The notes: generated by a model not told the origin, from the sequence alone. A stretch of DNA of 64,000 bases from Burkholderia sp. L27(2015) (GCF_009765705.1 NZ_LMUX01000021.1:663518-727517); one strand, 5' to 3'. Numbered from the stretch's first letter, positions 8,895-18,176 are shown. Translations and numbers: made by a program.

Positions 8895-9656
8895 TCAGAC
8901 GCCCAGCAATTCGTGCAGCACCGGCATCTTGGCATCAAGCTCGCGAGCATTGAAATGCTCGACGATATTGCCATGCTCCATCACATAAAACCGATCTGCC
9001 AAAGGCGCCGCGAACCGGAAATTCTGCTCGACCATCACGACCGTATAACCGCGCGATTTCAGCATCAGGATCATGCGCGCGAGCGCCTGCACGATGACCG
9101 GCGCGAGCCCTTCGGAAATCTCGTCGAGCAATAACAGATTCGCGCCCGTACGCAGGATGCGCGCCACCGCCAGCATTTGCTGTTCCCCGCCCGAGAGCCG
9201 GGTGCCCTGACTGCCGCGGCGCTCTTTCAGATTCGGAAACATCTCGTAGATTTCATCGATCGACATCGATTTCGCCGAGCGCGAAATTACCGGCGGCAAC
9301 ATCAGGTTCTCTTCGCACGACAAGCTCGCGAAAATACCGCGCTCTTCCGGACAATAACCGACGCCGCAATGCGCGATCTTGTGCGACCGCAGCCCGACGG
9401 TTTCACGGCCATTGACCTTGATCGAGCCCGTACGTCGGCCCGTCAAGCCCATGATCGCGCGCATCGTCGTGGTGCGGCCCGCGCCGTTGCGCCCCAGCAA
9501 AGTCACCACTTCGCCGCGGTTCACGCGCAAATCGACGCCATGCAGAATGTGGGATTCGCCATACCAGGCCTGCAGCCCGGTGATTTCCAGCGCCGCTTCG
9601 CCGTTGGCCGCCTGTTGCGCAGCACTCGGCGCAAGGGTTTCGTTTTCAGCGTGCAT
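8895..9656 (-). CDS. livF: LivF-type ABC transporter ATPase, cluster B, with Arg in Walker A
   Basis: 253-residue ATPase with signature LSGGEQQ and Walker B LLLLDEISEGLAP. The Walker A reads GRNGAGRTT, with Arg (codon CGC) in place of the invariant Lys that contacts ATP phosphates. The rest of the protein is intact, so the gene is not obviously decaying. I have an impression that this variant recurs in proteobacterial LivF relatives but cannot check it. The start at 9656 overlaps the stop of livG (TGATG). Confidence 0.92.
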   Translation of the reverse strand: MHAENETLAPSAAQQAANGEAALEITGLQAWYGESHILHGVDLRVNRGEVVTLLGRNGAGRTTTMRAIMGLTGRRTGSIKVNGRETVGLRSHKIAHCGVGYCPEERGIFASLSCEENLMLPPVISRSAKSMSIDEIYEMFPNLKERRGSQGTRLSGGEQQMLAVARILRTGANLLLLDEISEGLAPVIVQALARMILMLKSRGYTVVMVEQNFRFAAPLADRFYVMEHGNIVEHFNARELDAKMPVLHELLGV

Positions 9657-10447
9657 CAGCCGTGGGCTCCCTGCAATGCAGCGTCGACGCTGCCCATGTA
9701 CGCCTGCATGACCAGCGGGTTCTTCGACACTTCGCTGTAGGTACCTTCGGCCAAAACTTCGCCGCGCTGCAAGACAGTGATGGTGTCGGAGATTCCGGCA
9801 ATCACGTTCATATTGTGTTCGACCATCAGAATGGTGCGACCCGCCGACACTTTCTTGATCAGCGCCGTAACGCGATCGACGTCCTCGTGACCCATGCCCT
9901 GCGTCGGCTCATCGAGCAGCATCACCTCGGGTTCCATCGACAGGGTCGTGGCAATCTCGAGCGCGCGTTTGCGCCCATAGGAAAGTTCGACCGTCGCTGT
10001 ATCGGCGAAATCGCCAAGACCCACTTGCTCGAGTAATTCCATGGCCCGGCCGTTGAGTTCGGTCAACGAGCGTTCACTGCGCCAAAAATAAAAGGACGTG
10101 CCCAACTGACGCTGCAGTCCGACTCGCACATTTTGTAGCGCCGTCATGTGCGGAAATACCGCCGAGATCTGGAACGAACGGATCACGCCGCGCCGTGCAA
10201 TCTCTGCCGGCTTTTCACGCGTGATGTCGATGCCGTTGAAAACGATCTGGCCGGAAGTCGGTTCGAGGAATTTCGTGAGCAGGTTAAAGCAGGTGGTTTT
10301 GCCCGCGCCGTTGGGTCCGATCAATGCATGGATCGTACCGCGCCTGACACTCAGGTTCACGCCGCTGACCGCAGTGAAGCCACGAAACTCTTTCGTCAGC
10401 CCACGCGTCTCAAGAATGATTTCGTTTTGAATCATGTCCTCTGCCAC
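9656..10447 (-). CDS. livG: LivG-type ABC transporter ATPase, cluster B
   Basis: 263-residue ATPase with Walker A GPNGAGKTT, signature LSYGRKR and Walker B VMLLDEPTQGM, plus the LivG-type insert around LQRQLGTSFYFWRSE. First gene of the cluster B operon. The start given is a GTG at 10447; an ATG four codons on (10435) gives the same protein minus MAED, and neither has an ideally spaced ribosome-binding site. The upstream 297 bases (10448-10744) should hold the operon promoter, but no clear promoter was seen. Confidence 0.92.
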   Translation of the reverse strand: MAEDMIQNEIILETRGLTKEFRGFTAVSGVNLSVRRGTIHALIGPNGAGKTTCFNLLTKFLEPTSGQIVFNGIDITREKPAEIARRGVIRSFQISAVFPHMTALQNVRVGLQRQLGTSFYFWRSERSLTELNGRAMELLEQVGLGDFADTATVELSYGRKRALEIATTLSMEPEVMLLDEPTQGMGHEDVDRVTALIKKVSAGRTILMVEHNMNVIAGISDTITVLQRGEVLAEGTYSEVSKNPLVMQAYMGSVDAALQGAHG

Positions 10448-10648
10448 GGTGTTTTGGATCGGTGATCTGCGCTACGGCCGAGCGCAAAGAAATTCTGATG
10501 CGATTCGCGTGCAGCGCAGCATAGGCGCGCGCGCGTGTTACTGTAAAGCACAGCCGGATCGTATTGTCGCAATAATGATGCGCCGCACTTATCGGTGTTT
10601 GCACTAACAAATCGCAATCATTTGCTTTTCTGCGAAAACCCAGTACGC

Positions 10649-10687
10649 AAAAGGGCTTCCCGCCATCGAATCGATGCAGGAAAACCC
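10649..10687 (-). terminator. Probable terminator after the GMC oxidoreductase gene
   Basis: On the minus strand GGGTTTTCC pairs (with G-T pairs) with GGAAGCCC-type sequence across a loop, then CTTTTG follows. A second perfect 8-bp inverted repeat (10711-10718 with 10731-10738) lies just before it. Confidence 0.5.
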
Positions 10688-10744
10688 TCGCCGTAAGCTT
10701 TTTGCATGCTGTCGTGCGTGAGCGCCGCCGCGCACGACGTGCGC

Positions 10745-12376
10745 TCAGCGAGCGCGTCGGGCCGCCCGTATCATCTCGCTCGCGCGTTCCGCAATCATCA
10801 ATGTCGGCGAATTGGTGTTGCCCGAGGTGATACGCGGCATCACCGAAGCGTCGACCACACGCAGACCCTCGATACCGATCACCCTGAGCTGGCTGTCGAC
10901 CACGGCCGACGGATCTTCGACGCGCCCCATCGCACACGTGCCGACCGGATGAAAAATGGTTGTGCCGATTCGACCTGCCGCCGACACGAGTTCGTCCTCG
11001 CTCTGGAACTCGACCCCGGGCATGATTTCTTCGGGTCGATAACGCGCCAACGCGGGGGCGGCTGCGATACGGCGAGTGAAGCGCAAACCATTCGCCGCAA
11101 CGTGACGATCATGGTCAGTCGACAGATAATTCGGTGCAATGCGCGGGGCCGCAAAGGGATCTGCCGCTGTGATGTGCACGCTACCGCGCGAGCTTGGCCG
11201 CAAATGACAGACCGATGCGGTAAACGCATTGAACGTGTGCAGCGGCTCGCCAAACTTTTCCAGCGACAACGGTTGCACGTGATATTGGATGTCGGGTCGA
11301 ACGATCGCCGGATCATCGGGGTTCGATTTTGCGAATGCGCCCAACTGTGAAGGCGCCATGCTCATCGGTCCGCTTTGGTTGAATGCATAACGCATGCCGA
11401 TCGCCAACTTGCCCCACCAATGTGCCTGCAAGGTATTGAGCGTCGACACGCCGGTGACCTTGTACGCCATGCGCAGTTGCAGATGATCCTGCAGGTTTTC
11501 GCCGACGCCACTCAAATGATGGATCACGGGTACGCCTAATTGCTGCAGCCGCGCGGCGTCACCGATGCCTGAGCGCTCAAGCAGCGCCGGCGAATTGATC
11601 GAACCCGAGGCGAGCAGCACTTCGATGCGTGCCTTGGCGTGATAATCGGCGCCGCCTCCCAGATATTCGACACCGGTGCATCGACGCCCTTCGAAGCTCA
11701 GGTGTTTGACTTGCGCGCCGGTAATGATGGTCAGGTTGCCACGCCGCGAAGCCGGCCGTAAGAATGCCTTGGCCGTAGACCAGCGTATGCCGCGCCGCTG
11801 GTTCACATCGAAATACCCGACACCGAAGTTGTTGCCGCGGTTGAAGTCCTCGGTCGCCGGCACGCCCACTTCTTCCGCTGCCTTCGCAAACGTTTCAAGT
11901 ATGTTCCAGCGCAATCGCTGCTTCTCGACTCGCCACTCGCCGCCCTTGCCGTGAAACTCGCTATTGCCGCCGTGATAGTCCTCGCTACGTTTGAATACCG
12001 GCAGCACCGAGTCCCATGACCAGCCGGAGTCTGCGGTCAGCTCAGCCCAACCGTCGTAGTCTTCGCGCTGGCCGCGCATATAGATCATGCCGTTGATCGA
12101 GGACGATCCGCCCAGCACACGCCCGCGTGGATACGACAGCGCGCGTCCATCGAGGCCGGCCTCGGCTTCGGTCTTGTAGAGCCAGTCGGTACGCGGATTG
12201 CCAATGCAATAGAGGTACCCGACGGGGATATGGATCCAATGGTAATCGTCCTTGCCGCCCGCTTCCAGCAACAGTACTGATACCTCGGGATCCTCGGTCA
12301 GACGGTTGGCCAGTACGCAGCCCGCCGTGCCTGCGCCGACGATGATGTAATCGTATTCACCTTCTAAGGTCGCCAC
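10745..12376 (-). CDS. GMC-family FAD-dependent alcohol/choline-type dehydrogenase
   Basis: 543-residue glucose-methanol-choline oxidoreductase. The FAD-binding VGAGTAGCVLANRL is at residues 13-26 and GRVLGGSSSINGM at 85-97. The C-terminal catalytic pair is His476 (HPVGTCAMG) and Asn520 (SGNTNSPT), the His/Asn arrangement of choline-dehydrogenase-like members. No signal peptide, so it probably acts in the cytoplasm or at the inner membrane surface. The substrate cannot be read from sequence; alcohols, choline and polyethylene glycol are all oxidised within the family. A LysR regulator is divergently encoded, a usual sign of substrate-induced expression. Confidence 0.9.
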   Translation of the reverse strand: MATLEGEYDYIIVGAGTAGCVLANRLTEDPEVSVLLLEAGGKDDYHWIHIPVGYLYCIGNPRTDWLYKTEAEAGLDGRALSYPRGRVLGGSSSINGMIYMRGQREDYDGWAELTADSGWSWDSVLPVFKRSEDYHGGNSEFHGKGGEWRVEKQRLRWNILETFAKAAEEVGVPATEDFNRGNNFGVGYFDVNQRRGIRWSTAKAFLRPASRRGNLTIITGAQVKHLSFEGRRCTGVEYLGGGADYHAKARIEVLLASGSINSPALLERSGIGDAARLQQLGVPVIHHLSGVGENLQDHLQLRMAYKVTGVSTLNTLQAHWWGKLAIGMRYAFNQSGPMSMAPSQLGAFAKSNPDDPAIVRPDIQYHVQPLSLEKFGEPLHTFNAFTASVCHLRPSSRGSVHITAADPFAAPRIAPNYLSTDHDRHVAANGLRFTRRIAAAPALARYRPEEIMPGVEFQSEDELVSAAGRIGTTIFHPVGTCAMGRVEDPSAVVDSQLRVIGIEGLRVVDASVMPRITSGNTNSPTLMIAERASEMIRAARRAR

Positions 12377-12705
12377 GGCGAGTCTCCCTGCTACTGTTAT
12401 TTTTTGTACTTATCTGAACGACGGCTTGTTGCCTGTTTGCGCTAGGCCCCTATCGGACCCACCTCACGATCGCCGCTCGATCTTGCGCCGCGCGTCGGAG
12501 CCAGAATATTAGATTGACTCATAACTGTTCTCTCTGTGGACCGCGTATCAGCTAGGCCAACCCTTTGCCCAAGCGTTGTGCCGATTCAACACCGTGCTCC
12601 AACACGGCCATCCGCCCACCGTGGTACAAAGGATAGAGCGTGTTGCGACGCACTTTCCAATGATTTCTTTTGAGATCAGATATAAATCCTGCTTATATTG
12701 CTGAT
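12377..12705. promoter_or_regulatory. Divergent regulatory region with palindrome at the LysR start
   Basis: The 329-base gap between the GMC gene and the LysR gene holds no coding sequence. An imperfect inverted repeat, ATCAGATATAA (12675-12685) against TTATATTGCTGAT (12693-12705), ends at the base before the LysR ATG. Its inner half-sites ATATAA/TTATAT are perfect. It is a candidate operator for autorepression or for control of the divergent GMC gene. Confidence 0.55.
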
Positions 12706-13599
12706 ATGGACCTTACTCTACTACGCGCGTTTGTGATGGTGGCTCGCGAGGGCAACCTGACCCGTGCCGCCGTCCAGCTACATTTGACGCAGCCGGCTGT
12801 GAGCTTGCGCATCAAGCATTTGCAGGAAATCCTCAATCTGGCTTTGTTTTCACGTAATGCGCACGGTCTGACGCTCACGCGCGATGGCCAAGCCTTGTTG
12901 CCGTTGGCCGAACGCACGCTGGCCAGTGCAACCGACCTGGAGCGCGCGGCTGCCGCAATGCGCGAGACGGTGCGCGGCCAATTGCGTATCGGCACCATTC
13001 TCGACCCCGAATTTCTGCGTCTGGGCGGATTTTTCAAACGCCTGGTGGAGGGCTATCCGCAGATCGAAACCGGTTTACGCCACGGCATGTCGGGTTGGGT
13101 GCTGGAACAAGTCGCCGCCGGCGAACTCGATGTCGGTTATTACATCGGCGAGCCCCAGGCTCCCGCGGCCGGGCAACCGGCCTTATATACGGTCGCGCTC
13201 ACCCCGTTCAACTATCGGGTGCTGGCGCCGGCCGGCTGGAAAGACCGCGTGAGCGGGCGAGACTGGTCGGCACTTGCGGCCTTGCCGTGGATCTGGACGC
13301 CTCCGGCGTCGGCACACCATCGGCTGCTGTGCGCGATCTTCGGCGCATTGGGAGTTTCGCCACTCAAAGTTGCCGAAGTCGACCAGGAAAGTTCGATGCT
13401 GGATTTGGTCAAATCGGGTATCGGTTTGAGCTTGGCGCGCGACGCGATTGCGCTGCGCGAGGCCCATGCGCACGGGCTCGCAATTGCCGACAGCGTAACG
13501 GTTGCCACGCAATTGTCATTCGTGACCCTCGCACAGCGACGCGAAGAACCGGCGATCGCCGCGGCGCTGCAATTAATCAAAGAACAGTGGGCAGCGTAA
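12706..13599 (+). CDS. LysR-family transcriptional regulator
   Basis: 297 residues. The N-terminal winged helix starts MDLTLLRAFVMVAREGNLTRAA and includes HLTQPAVSLRIKHLQ; the effector-binding domain follows from about residue 90. The frame extends upstream to a TTG at 12670, but the family begins at the ATG at 12706. That ATG has no Shine-Dalgarno sequence and abuts the palindrome, so translation may be leaderless or weak. It is divergent from the GMC oxidoreductase and likely controls it. Confidence 0.9.
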   Translation: MDLTLLRAFVMVAREGNLTRAAVQLHLTQPAVSLRIKHLQEILNLALFSRNAHGLTLTRDGQALLPLAERTLASATDLERAAAAMRETVRGQLRIGTILDPEFLRLGGFFKRLVEGYPQIETGLRHGMSGWVLEQVAAGELDVGYYIGEPQAPAAGQPALYTVALTPFNYRVLAPAGWKDRVSGRDWSALAALPWIWTPPASAHHRLLCAIFGALGVSPLKVAEVDQESSMLDLVKSGIGLSLARDAIALREAHAHGLAIADSVTVATQLSFVTLAQRREEPAIAAALQLIKEQWAA

Positions 13600-13680
13600 G
13601 CGGACAATAAGTACACTACGCACAGAACCATACTCCGCTTCCGGGCTCAAACCCCTTCAATTCACGCTCAAGAGGTCCAC

Positions 13681-14196
13681 ATGGCTCGCAATATCGAAAT
13701 CAAAGCTCGCATCGACAATTACGATGAACTGGTGGAACGCGCGGCAGCAATGGCCGAACATCCCCCTCTGTCATACCGCCAGCACGACACATTTTATGAA
13801 GTGCCCTCGGGTCGACTGAAACTGCGCCGCTTTGACGACGGATCGCCTGCCGAACTGATTTTCTATCAACGCGATGACGCCGATGGCCCCAAGGTTTCGT
13901 TCTACATGCGCAGCCCCGTCACCAATGTCGAGGCCACCCAGGCGTTGTTCGCGGCAGCACTGAAGATACGCGGTAACGTTTCCAAGGAACGGCTGGTTTA
14001 TCTGGTCGACCGCTCCCGCATCCAGCTCGATCGCGTCGAAGGCTTGGGCGATTTCGTCGAAATCGAAGTGGTGCTGGCGCAAGACGACGACGAAGCCACC
14101 GGCGAAAAAGAAGCGTTCAAGATGTTCGAGAAATTGGGCATTCCCAGCGAATCTTTCGTCCCCGGTTCTTACATCGATTTGCTCAACGCCCGCTGA
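13681..14196 (+). CDS. CYTH-domain protein (CyaB/ThTPase superfamily)
   Basis: 171 residues. The CYTH signature ExExK is at the N-terminus (NIEIKAR), followed by the charged strands LKLRRF, ELIFYQR and FVEIEVVL expected for the triphosphate tunnel. Members hydrolyse inorganic or organic triphosphates, or cyclise ATP (class IV adenylate cyclase). The sequence does not say which. It has an AGAGG ribosome-binding site and stands alone between LysR and Lrp genes. Confidence 0.85.
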   Translation: MARNIEIKARIDNYDELVERAAAMAEHPPLSYRQHDTFYEVPSGRLKLRRFDDGSPAELIFYQRDDADGPKVSFYMRSPVTNVEATQALFAAALKIRGNVSKERLVYLVDRSRIQLDRVEGLGDFVEIEVVLAQDDDEATGEKEAFKMFEKLGIPSESFVPGSYIDLLNAR

Positions 14197-14246
14197 ATCG
14201 ACGACAACGCGCGACGACAACCCGCGACAATAGCCCGCGACAATAA
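14195..14246. repeat. 13-bp degenerate tandem array across the CYTH gene stop codon
   Basis: Four 13-base units (14195-14207, 14208-14220, 14221-14233, 14234-14246), consensus about cccgcgacaataa. The first overlaps the TGA stop. Confidence 0.8.
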
Positions 14247-14309
14247 CCACGCGCCGGCAACCAAGCGACTTCAGCCGCTCAGCCCGTTCTCGCCTCCGGC
14301 ACCGTTCGA

Positions 14310-14801
14310 TCAGCTCGCGGCGGTGCCCGGCGAAAGCTGGCTGAGCGGATAAGCGCCGTTGCGCTTGAAGGTAGTCAACACGATGTTGGAGCGCACGCTA
14401 TCGACGCCCGGCACTCGCATCAGTTTCTTCATGACGAAGGTCGATAGCGCATTGAGGTCGGCGCTGACGATGCGCAACATGTAATCGGCGTCGCCCACCA
14501 CGGCATGACATTCGAGCACCTCTGGCAGGAGCTCGATCTGCTGCTGGAACTGCTCGATGATCGAGTCGCCTTGATGCTTGAGCTTCAGGCTAGTGAAGGC
14601 CGTTACGCTGAGCCCAAGCTTTTCCGGGCGCAGGATCACTTGGTACCCATCGATCACCCCCGCCGATTCAAGCCGCTGCAGGCGCCGCCCGATCTGCGAC
14701 GGCGACAACGGTACCTGTTCGCCCAATTGCTGATGGGTCGCACGACCGAAGCGCTGCAGTACCTCAAGCAGCGCCAAATCGAAGTGATCTAACTCCAGCA
14801 T
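14310..14801 (-). CDS. Lrp/AsnC-family regulator
   Basis: 163 residues: an N-terminal helix-turn-helix (QLGEQVPLSPSQIGRRLQRLE) and a C-terminal RAM/AsnC ligand-sensing domain (VVGDADYMLRIVS). The ATG at 14801 has GGGAGA six bases upstream and is preferred to an upstream TTG. It is divergent from a pterin-4a-carbinolamine dehydratase gene; this pairing suggests control of aromatic amino acid catabolism. Confidence 0.9.
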   Translation of the reverse strand: MLELDHFDLALLEVLQRFGRATHQQLGEQVPLSPSQIGRRLQRLESAGVIDGYQVILRPEKLGLSVTAFTSLKLKHQGDSIIEQFQQQIELLPEVLECHAVVGDADYMLRIVSADLNALSTFVMKKLMRVPGVDSVRSNIVLTTFKRNGAYPLSQLSPGTAAS

Positions 14802-15065
14802 GGCAATCTCCCGCAAAAATTCGATTCATTTTGCAGGATTATTGCATATGAAGCGTAAACTCATCGCCCCATGCGCGAACGGAGCGCTTTATTTGCGGCG
14901 AAGCTCACTTGATTCAATTTGCGTTTCTGAACCGCCTAGCCGCCAGGACGCCTGCCCACCAGAAATCGTGCTCGATATCGTGCAAAAGCGAATTGTGCAA
15001 GAATGACTCACACTCTGGGCGCGCGATGGCACGCCTCATTCATACCGCTTCGCAGCAAAGGCTAC

Positions 15066-15362
15066 ATGATGCACAAACTCACTTCAGAAGAACGCGCGAC
15101 GCTGTTGCCCACGCTCGCGGGTTGGGTCGCCACCCCTGGCCGGGACGCGATACATAAGCAATTCGTTTTCCCCGATTTCAACGCGGCATTCGGCTTCATG
15201 TCGCGTGTGGCGCTCAAGGCCGAGCGGCTCGATCATCACCCGGAGTGGTTCAACGTCTGGAATAAGGTCGATATCACGTTGACGACTCACGATGCCGAGG
15301 GCGTGACCGCCCGCGATATCGAATTGGCTCGCTTTATCGAGAGCATCGCGCCTCAACCCTGA
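15066..15362 (+). CDS. phhB: Pterin-4-alpha-carbinolamine dehydratase
   Basis: 98 residues. It regenerates the tetrahydrobiopterin-type cofactor used by phenylalanine hydroxylase by dehydrating the 4a-carbinolamine. The family motif with paired His ([17 protein letters not shown]) and the [15 protein letters not shown] tail are intact. AAAGG precedes two adjacent ATGs; the first is used here. No phenylalanine hydroxylase gene lies between it and the divergent Lrp regulator, where I would expect one in this group. Confidence 0.92.
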   Translation: MMHKLTSEERATLLPTLAGWVATPGRDAIHKQFVFPDFNAAFGFMSRVALKAERLDHHPEWFNVWNKVDITLTTHDAEGVTARDIELARFIESIAPQP

Positions 15363-15393
15363 ACAAAAACTGAAACTTAGAGCCCGGCGATAG

Positions 15394-15448
15394 GGCCAGA
15401 GATGGGCCAAAGACGGGCTAAATAGGGGCTAGATGCCGGCCAAAACGC
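15394..15448. repeat. 11-bp degenerate tandem array after phhB
   Basis: Five 11-base units (15394, 15405, 15416, 15427, 15438) beginning ggc(c/t)a. It starts 31 bases after the phhB stop. Confidence 0.8.
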
Positions 15449-15492
15449 ACGAAAACCTGCGAAAAGCCGTCAAAACGTCAGCCGATTGTAAT

Positions 15493-15807
15493 CTATGCCC
15501 CTCCATTCATAAGCGATTCGTAAGACTGATACGCCATTAGCGCATTTGGCTCAAGTTCACTTAGCGGAAGCGTCTTACGCCGCTGTACAATCATCAGAGC
15601 ATAAGGTTTCGATAAGGCATTGGCCTGCTGGCACAACTTCATTTCGTCACCGTACGAAGGAAGTTGGGCACGCCAATAATTGATCGCCGCCTCGAGCTGC
15701 GTGATGTCGATTTCCCGCATGCCGGCGTTATGCCCGGGTTGGTCCACATGCCTCGATCCGGCGGCCGGATCGGTAGCGGAACTCGATTGTGTCGCGAGAT
15801 CTGTCAT
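15493..15807 (-). CDS. DUF3717-family protein
   Basis: 104 residues. The core from residue 30 (MREIDITQLEAAINYWRAQ, ending KPYALMIVQRR) matches the small DUF3717 family that I know from Burkholderia-type genomes. Function unknown. The first 29 residues are Ser/Ala-rich and the start could instead be the Met at residue 30. AAGGA lies just upstream of the ATG used. No signal peptide or membrane segment. Confidence 0.75.
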   Translation of the reverse strand: MTDLATQSSSATDPAAGSRHVDQPGHNAGMREIDITQLEAAINYWRAQLPSYGDEMKLCQQANALSKPYALMIVQRRKTLPLSELEPNALMAYQSYESLMNGGA

Positions 15808-15908
15808 AGGTCCTTCATCGGTCCTTTAGTGCCCTTCATGTCTGGCTTGCGGGCTACCCGGGTCTGCGAACGAGAGCGCCCCTTTCAAATTGTACTTGAG
15901 CGATAGCT

Positions 15909-16586
15909 ATGCGACTCCTACTCATCGAAGACGACCGCCCGATCGCGCGCGGTATCCAAAGCAGCCTCGAACAAACCGGCTTCACGGTCGACATGGTTCA
16001 TGACGGCATTTTCGCCGAACAAGCGTTTGCGCAGAACCGTCACGACCTGATTATCCTGGACCTGGGCTTGCCCGGCCTGGACGGCATGACCTTGCTCTCG
16101 CGCCTGCGCCAGCACAACCGCCATACCCCGGTGATTATCCTCACTGCGCGCGACGAACTCGACGATCGTCTACAAGGCCTGAACAGCGGCGCCGACGACT
16201 ATATCTCCAAACCGTTCGAGCCCGCTGAACTCGAAGCGCGGATTCGCACGGTACTGCGTCGCAGCGGCACGCACGGCGTGATCTCTCGCCCCGAAATCAC
16301 CTTGGGTGGCGTGCGCCTGTCGGGCGTAGACCGCCGTATCTTCAACCAGGACAAGCCACTCGAATTGTCGCCGCGCGAGTTCGCCGTACTCGAAATGCTG
16401 TTGCAACGGCATGGCCGCGTGGTGAGCAAGGCCCAATTGCAAGACCACTTGACCCATTTCGGCGGCGACCTGGGAGACACAGCCATCGAAGTGTACGTCC
16501 ACCGCGTGCGCAAAAAACTTGAAGGCTGCCGCGTCGAGATCGTGACCGTGCGCGGCTTCGGCTATCTGCTCCAGGAAATCGCTTAA
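15909..16586 (+). CDS. OmpR-family response regulator (TctD/QseB-like)
   Basis: 225 residues: receiver domain with acidic cluster EDD (7-9), phosphoacceptor Asp51 (LDLGLPGLDG) and Lys101 (ISKPF), then a winged-helix DNA-binding domain (LELSPREFAVLEMLL, VEIVTVRGFGYLL). Followed after 71 bases by its sensor kinase on the same strand. The 2CSK_N-type sensor suggests the TctD/TctE branch, which in other bacteria controls tricarboxylate uptake; no tct genes are in this window. Confidence 0.94.
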   Translation: MRLLLIEDDRPIARGIQSSLEQTGFTVDMVHDGIFAEQAFAQNRHDLIILDLGLPGLDGMTLLSRLRQHNRHTPVIILTARDELDDRLQGLNSGADDYISKPFEPAELEARIRTVLRRSGTHGVISRPEITLGGVRLSGVDRRIFNQDKPLELSPREFAVLEMLLQRHGRVVSKAQLQDHLTHFGGDLGDTAIEVYVHRVRKKLEGCRVEIVTVRGFGYLLQEIA

Positions 16587-16657
16587 GTTCGGCTGGGCTG
16601 GGCCGAGCGTCTCTTAAAGTTAAAGCATTCGAGCATTAAAGCATTTTGGAAACACAC

Positions 16658-18100
16658 ATGCTTATGCCCACTTCCGTTCCCGCGGTCAGTCTACGGCATA
16701 CGTTGCTGCGGCGGCTGATCGCGCCGCTTTCCCTGCTTGCGCTGGCCAGCGGCATGGTCGCCTTCGGACTCGCTTTTCGATATACCGAACGCACCGTCGA
16801 CCGCTCGCTGACCGAATTCGCCAATGCCATGGCTCAGCAGTTTCTCAGCGCGAACACGACACCGCTTATCACCGTGCCGCAACTCGGCGATGCGATGTTC
16901 TCCGACCCCGCCGATCACCTGACTTATCGCGTGACCGACGGCGTACATGAGATCGCCGGCCAATCGAACTTGCCGCTCACCGGCACCTTCGTGCGCGATA
17001 CCCGCCGCGCCGTGATTTTCGAATCGGATTTCGAGGGCGGTGCGGTACGGGTCGCGCAGATCAAGGTCAAGCGCGCAGATGGAAGCGTTGTGACCGTCGA
17101 GGTTGGACAGCGGCTTGCGCGGCTATATCGGCTTGCGGCAGAATCGCTGCTTGCCGTGATGACCCCCTTATTACTGCTGCTGGTGGCCGGCTGGCTGATC
17201 GTGCTCGGCGCCGTGAACCGACAGCTCAAACCGCTTACCCAACTGGCCGATTCATTGAACCGGCAGACGCACACGTCGCTGGAACCCGTTGACGAAACGT
17301 TCGTGCCCGCCGAAATCCGGCCGCTGACCGGCGCATTGAACGCGCTGCTGGCACGCCTCAAAACCGCACTCGATGCGCAGCGCAGTTTTATCGCCGATGC
17401 CGCGCATCAATTGCGCACGCCGCTCACCGCCCTCAAACTGCATGCGGAACAAGCCGCCACGGCGCGTGACCCTCAAGCGGTTCAAGTTGCCGTGCAGGAG
17501 TTGCGTGCTTCCGTCGACCGGGCAGTTCGTTTGTCCAATCAGTTGTTATCGCTGGCACGCGCCGAGCCGGGCGAGCACGTGGCGCAATTCTCCAAGGTCG
17601 ATCTCGCATTGCTGGCGTTCGACACGGGCGCCGAATCCGTGCCACGGGCGTTGGCTCATGGCGTCGACATGGGCTTTCAGCGACTTGACGCAGCAGCCGG
17701 CGAGGCCGGTAGCGGCTCGCCCCTGTACGTGATGAGCAACGCGATATTGTTGCGCGAGGCGTTGGCCAATCTGATCGACAACGCGCTGAAATATGCAACG
17801 CCGCGCGATGACGAGGGCGGGCGTCTCACGTTGAGCGTGGGAACAAAGCGCACGCCGGGCGAACCCGCTCAAGCCGAACTGGTGGTCGAAGACGATGGGC
17901 CGGGTGTGCCACCCGAGATGCGGACGGATCTTTTCAAACGCTTTTTTCGCGGCGACGCGCAAACCAACGCCGCCAGCGGCGCCGGTCTGGGGCTCGCGAT
18001 CGTGCGCGATATCACGGTGCTGCATGGCGGCGATATCTATTACGAAGACGCGCCCGGCGGCGGTTCCCGCTTCGTCATCCGGCTACCGCTTGCAATTTGA
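16658..18100 (+). CDS. Sensor histidine kinase (TctE-like)
   Basis: 480 residues. Two membrane segments (about 25-45 and 165-190) bracket a periplasmic sensor region resembling the 2CSK_N domain. A HAMP-like stretch follows, then the H-box FIADAAHQLRTPLTAL with the phosphorylated His near residue 250. The ATP-binding domain has LIDNALKYA, DDGPGVP and GAGLGLAIV. GGAAA precedes the ATG at 16658; an upstream TTG at 16646 is less likely. Confidence 0.93.
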   Translation: MLMPTSVPAVSLRHTLLRRLIAPLSLLALASGMVAFGLAFRYTERTVDRSLTEFANAMAQQFLSANTTPLITVPQLGDAMFSDPADHLTYRVTDGVHEIAGQSNLPLTGTFVRDTRRAVIFESDFEGGAVRVAQIKVKRADGSVVTVEVGQRLARLYRLAAESLLAVMTPLLLLLVAGWLIVLGAVNRQLKPLTQLADSLNRQTHTSLEPVDETFVPAEIRPLTGALNALLARLKTALDAQRSFIADAAHQLRTPLTALKLHAEQAATARDPQAVQVAVQELRASVDRAVRLSNQLLSLARAEPGEHVAQFSKVDLALLAFDTGAESVPRALAHGVDMGFQRLDAAAGEAGSGSPLYVMSNAILLREALANLIDNALKYATPRDDEGGRLTLSVGTKRTPGEPAQAELVVEDDGPGVPPEMRTDLFKRFFRGDAQTNAASGAGLGLAIVRDITVLHGGDIYYEDAPGGGSRFVIRLPLAI

Positions 18101-18140
18101 AACTGCTGGGTACTTAAAGCCAAACCAAGGCTGGATGAAG

Positions 18141-18176
18141 ATCAGACCCAAGATTAGACCCAAGCTCAAACCCAAG
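18141..18176. repeat. 12-bp tandem array downstream of the sensor kinase
   Basis: Three 12-base units (18141, 18153, 18165) sharing (a/c)t(c/t)a(g/a)acccaag. It lies 41 bases past the sensor kinase stop and just before the convergent SET gene's stop. Confidence 0.75.
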
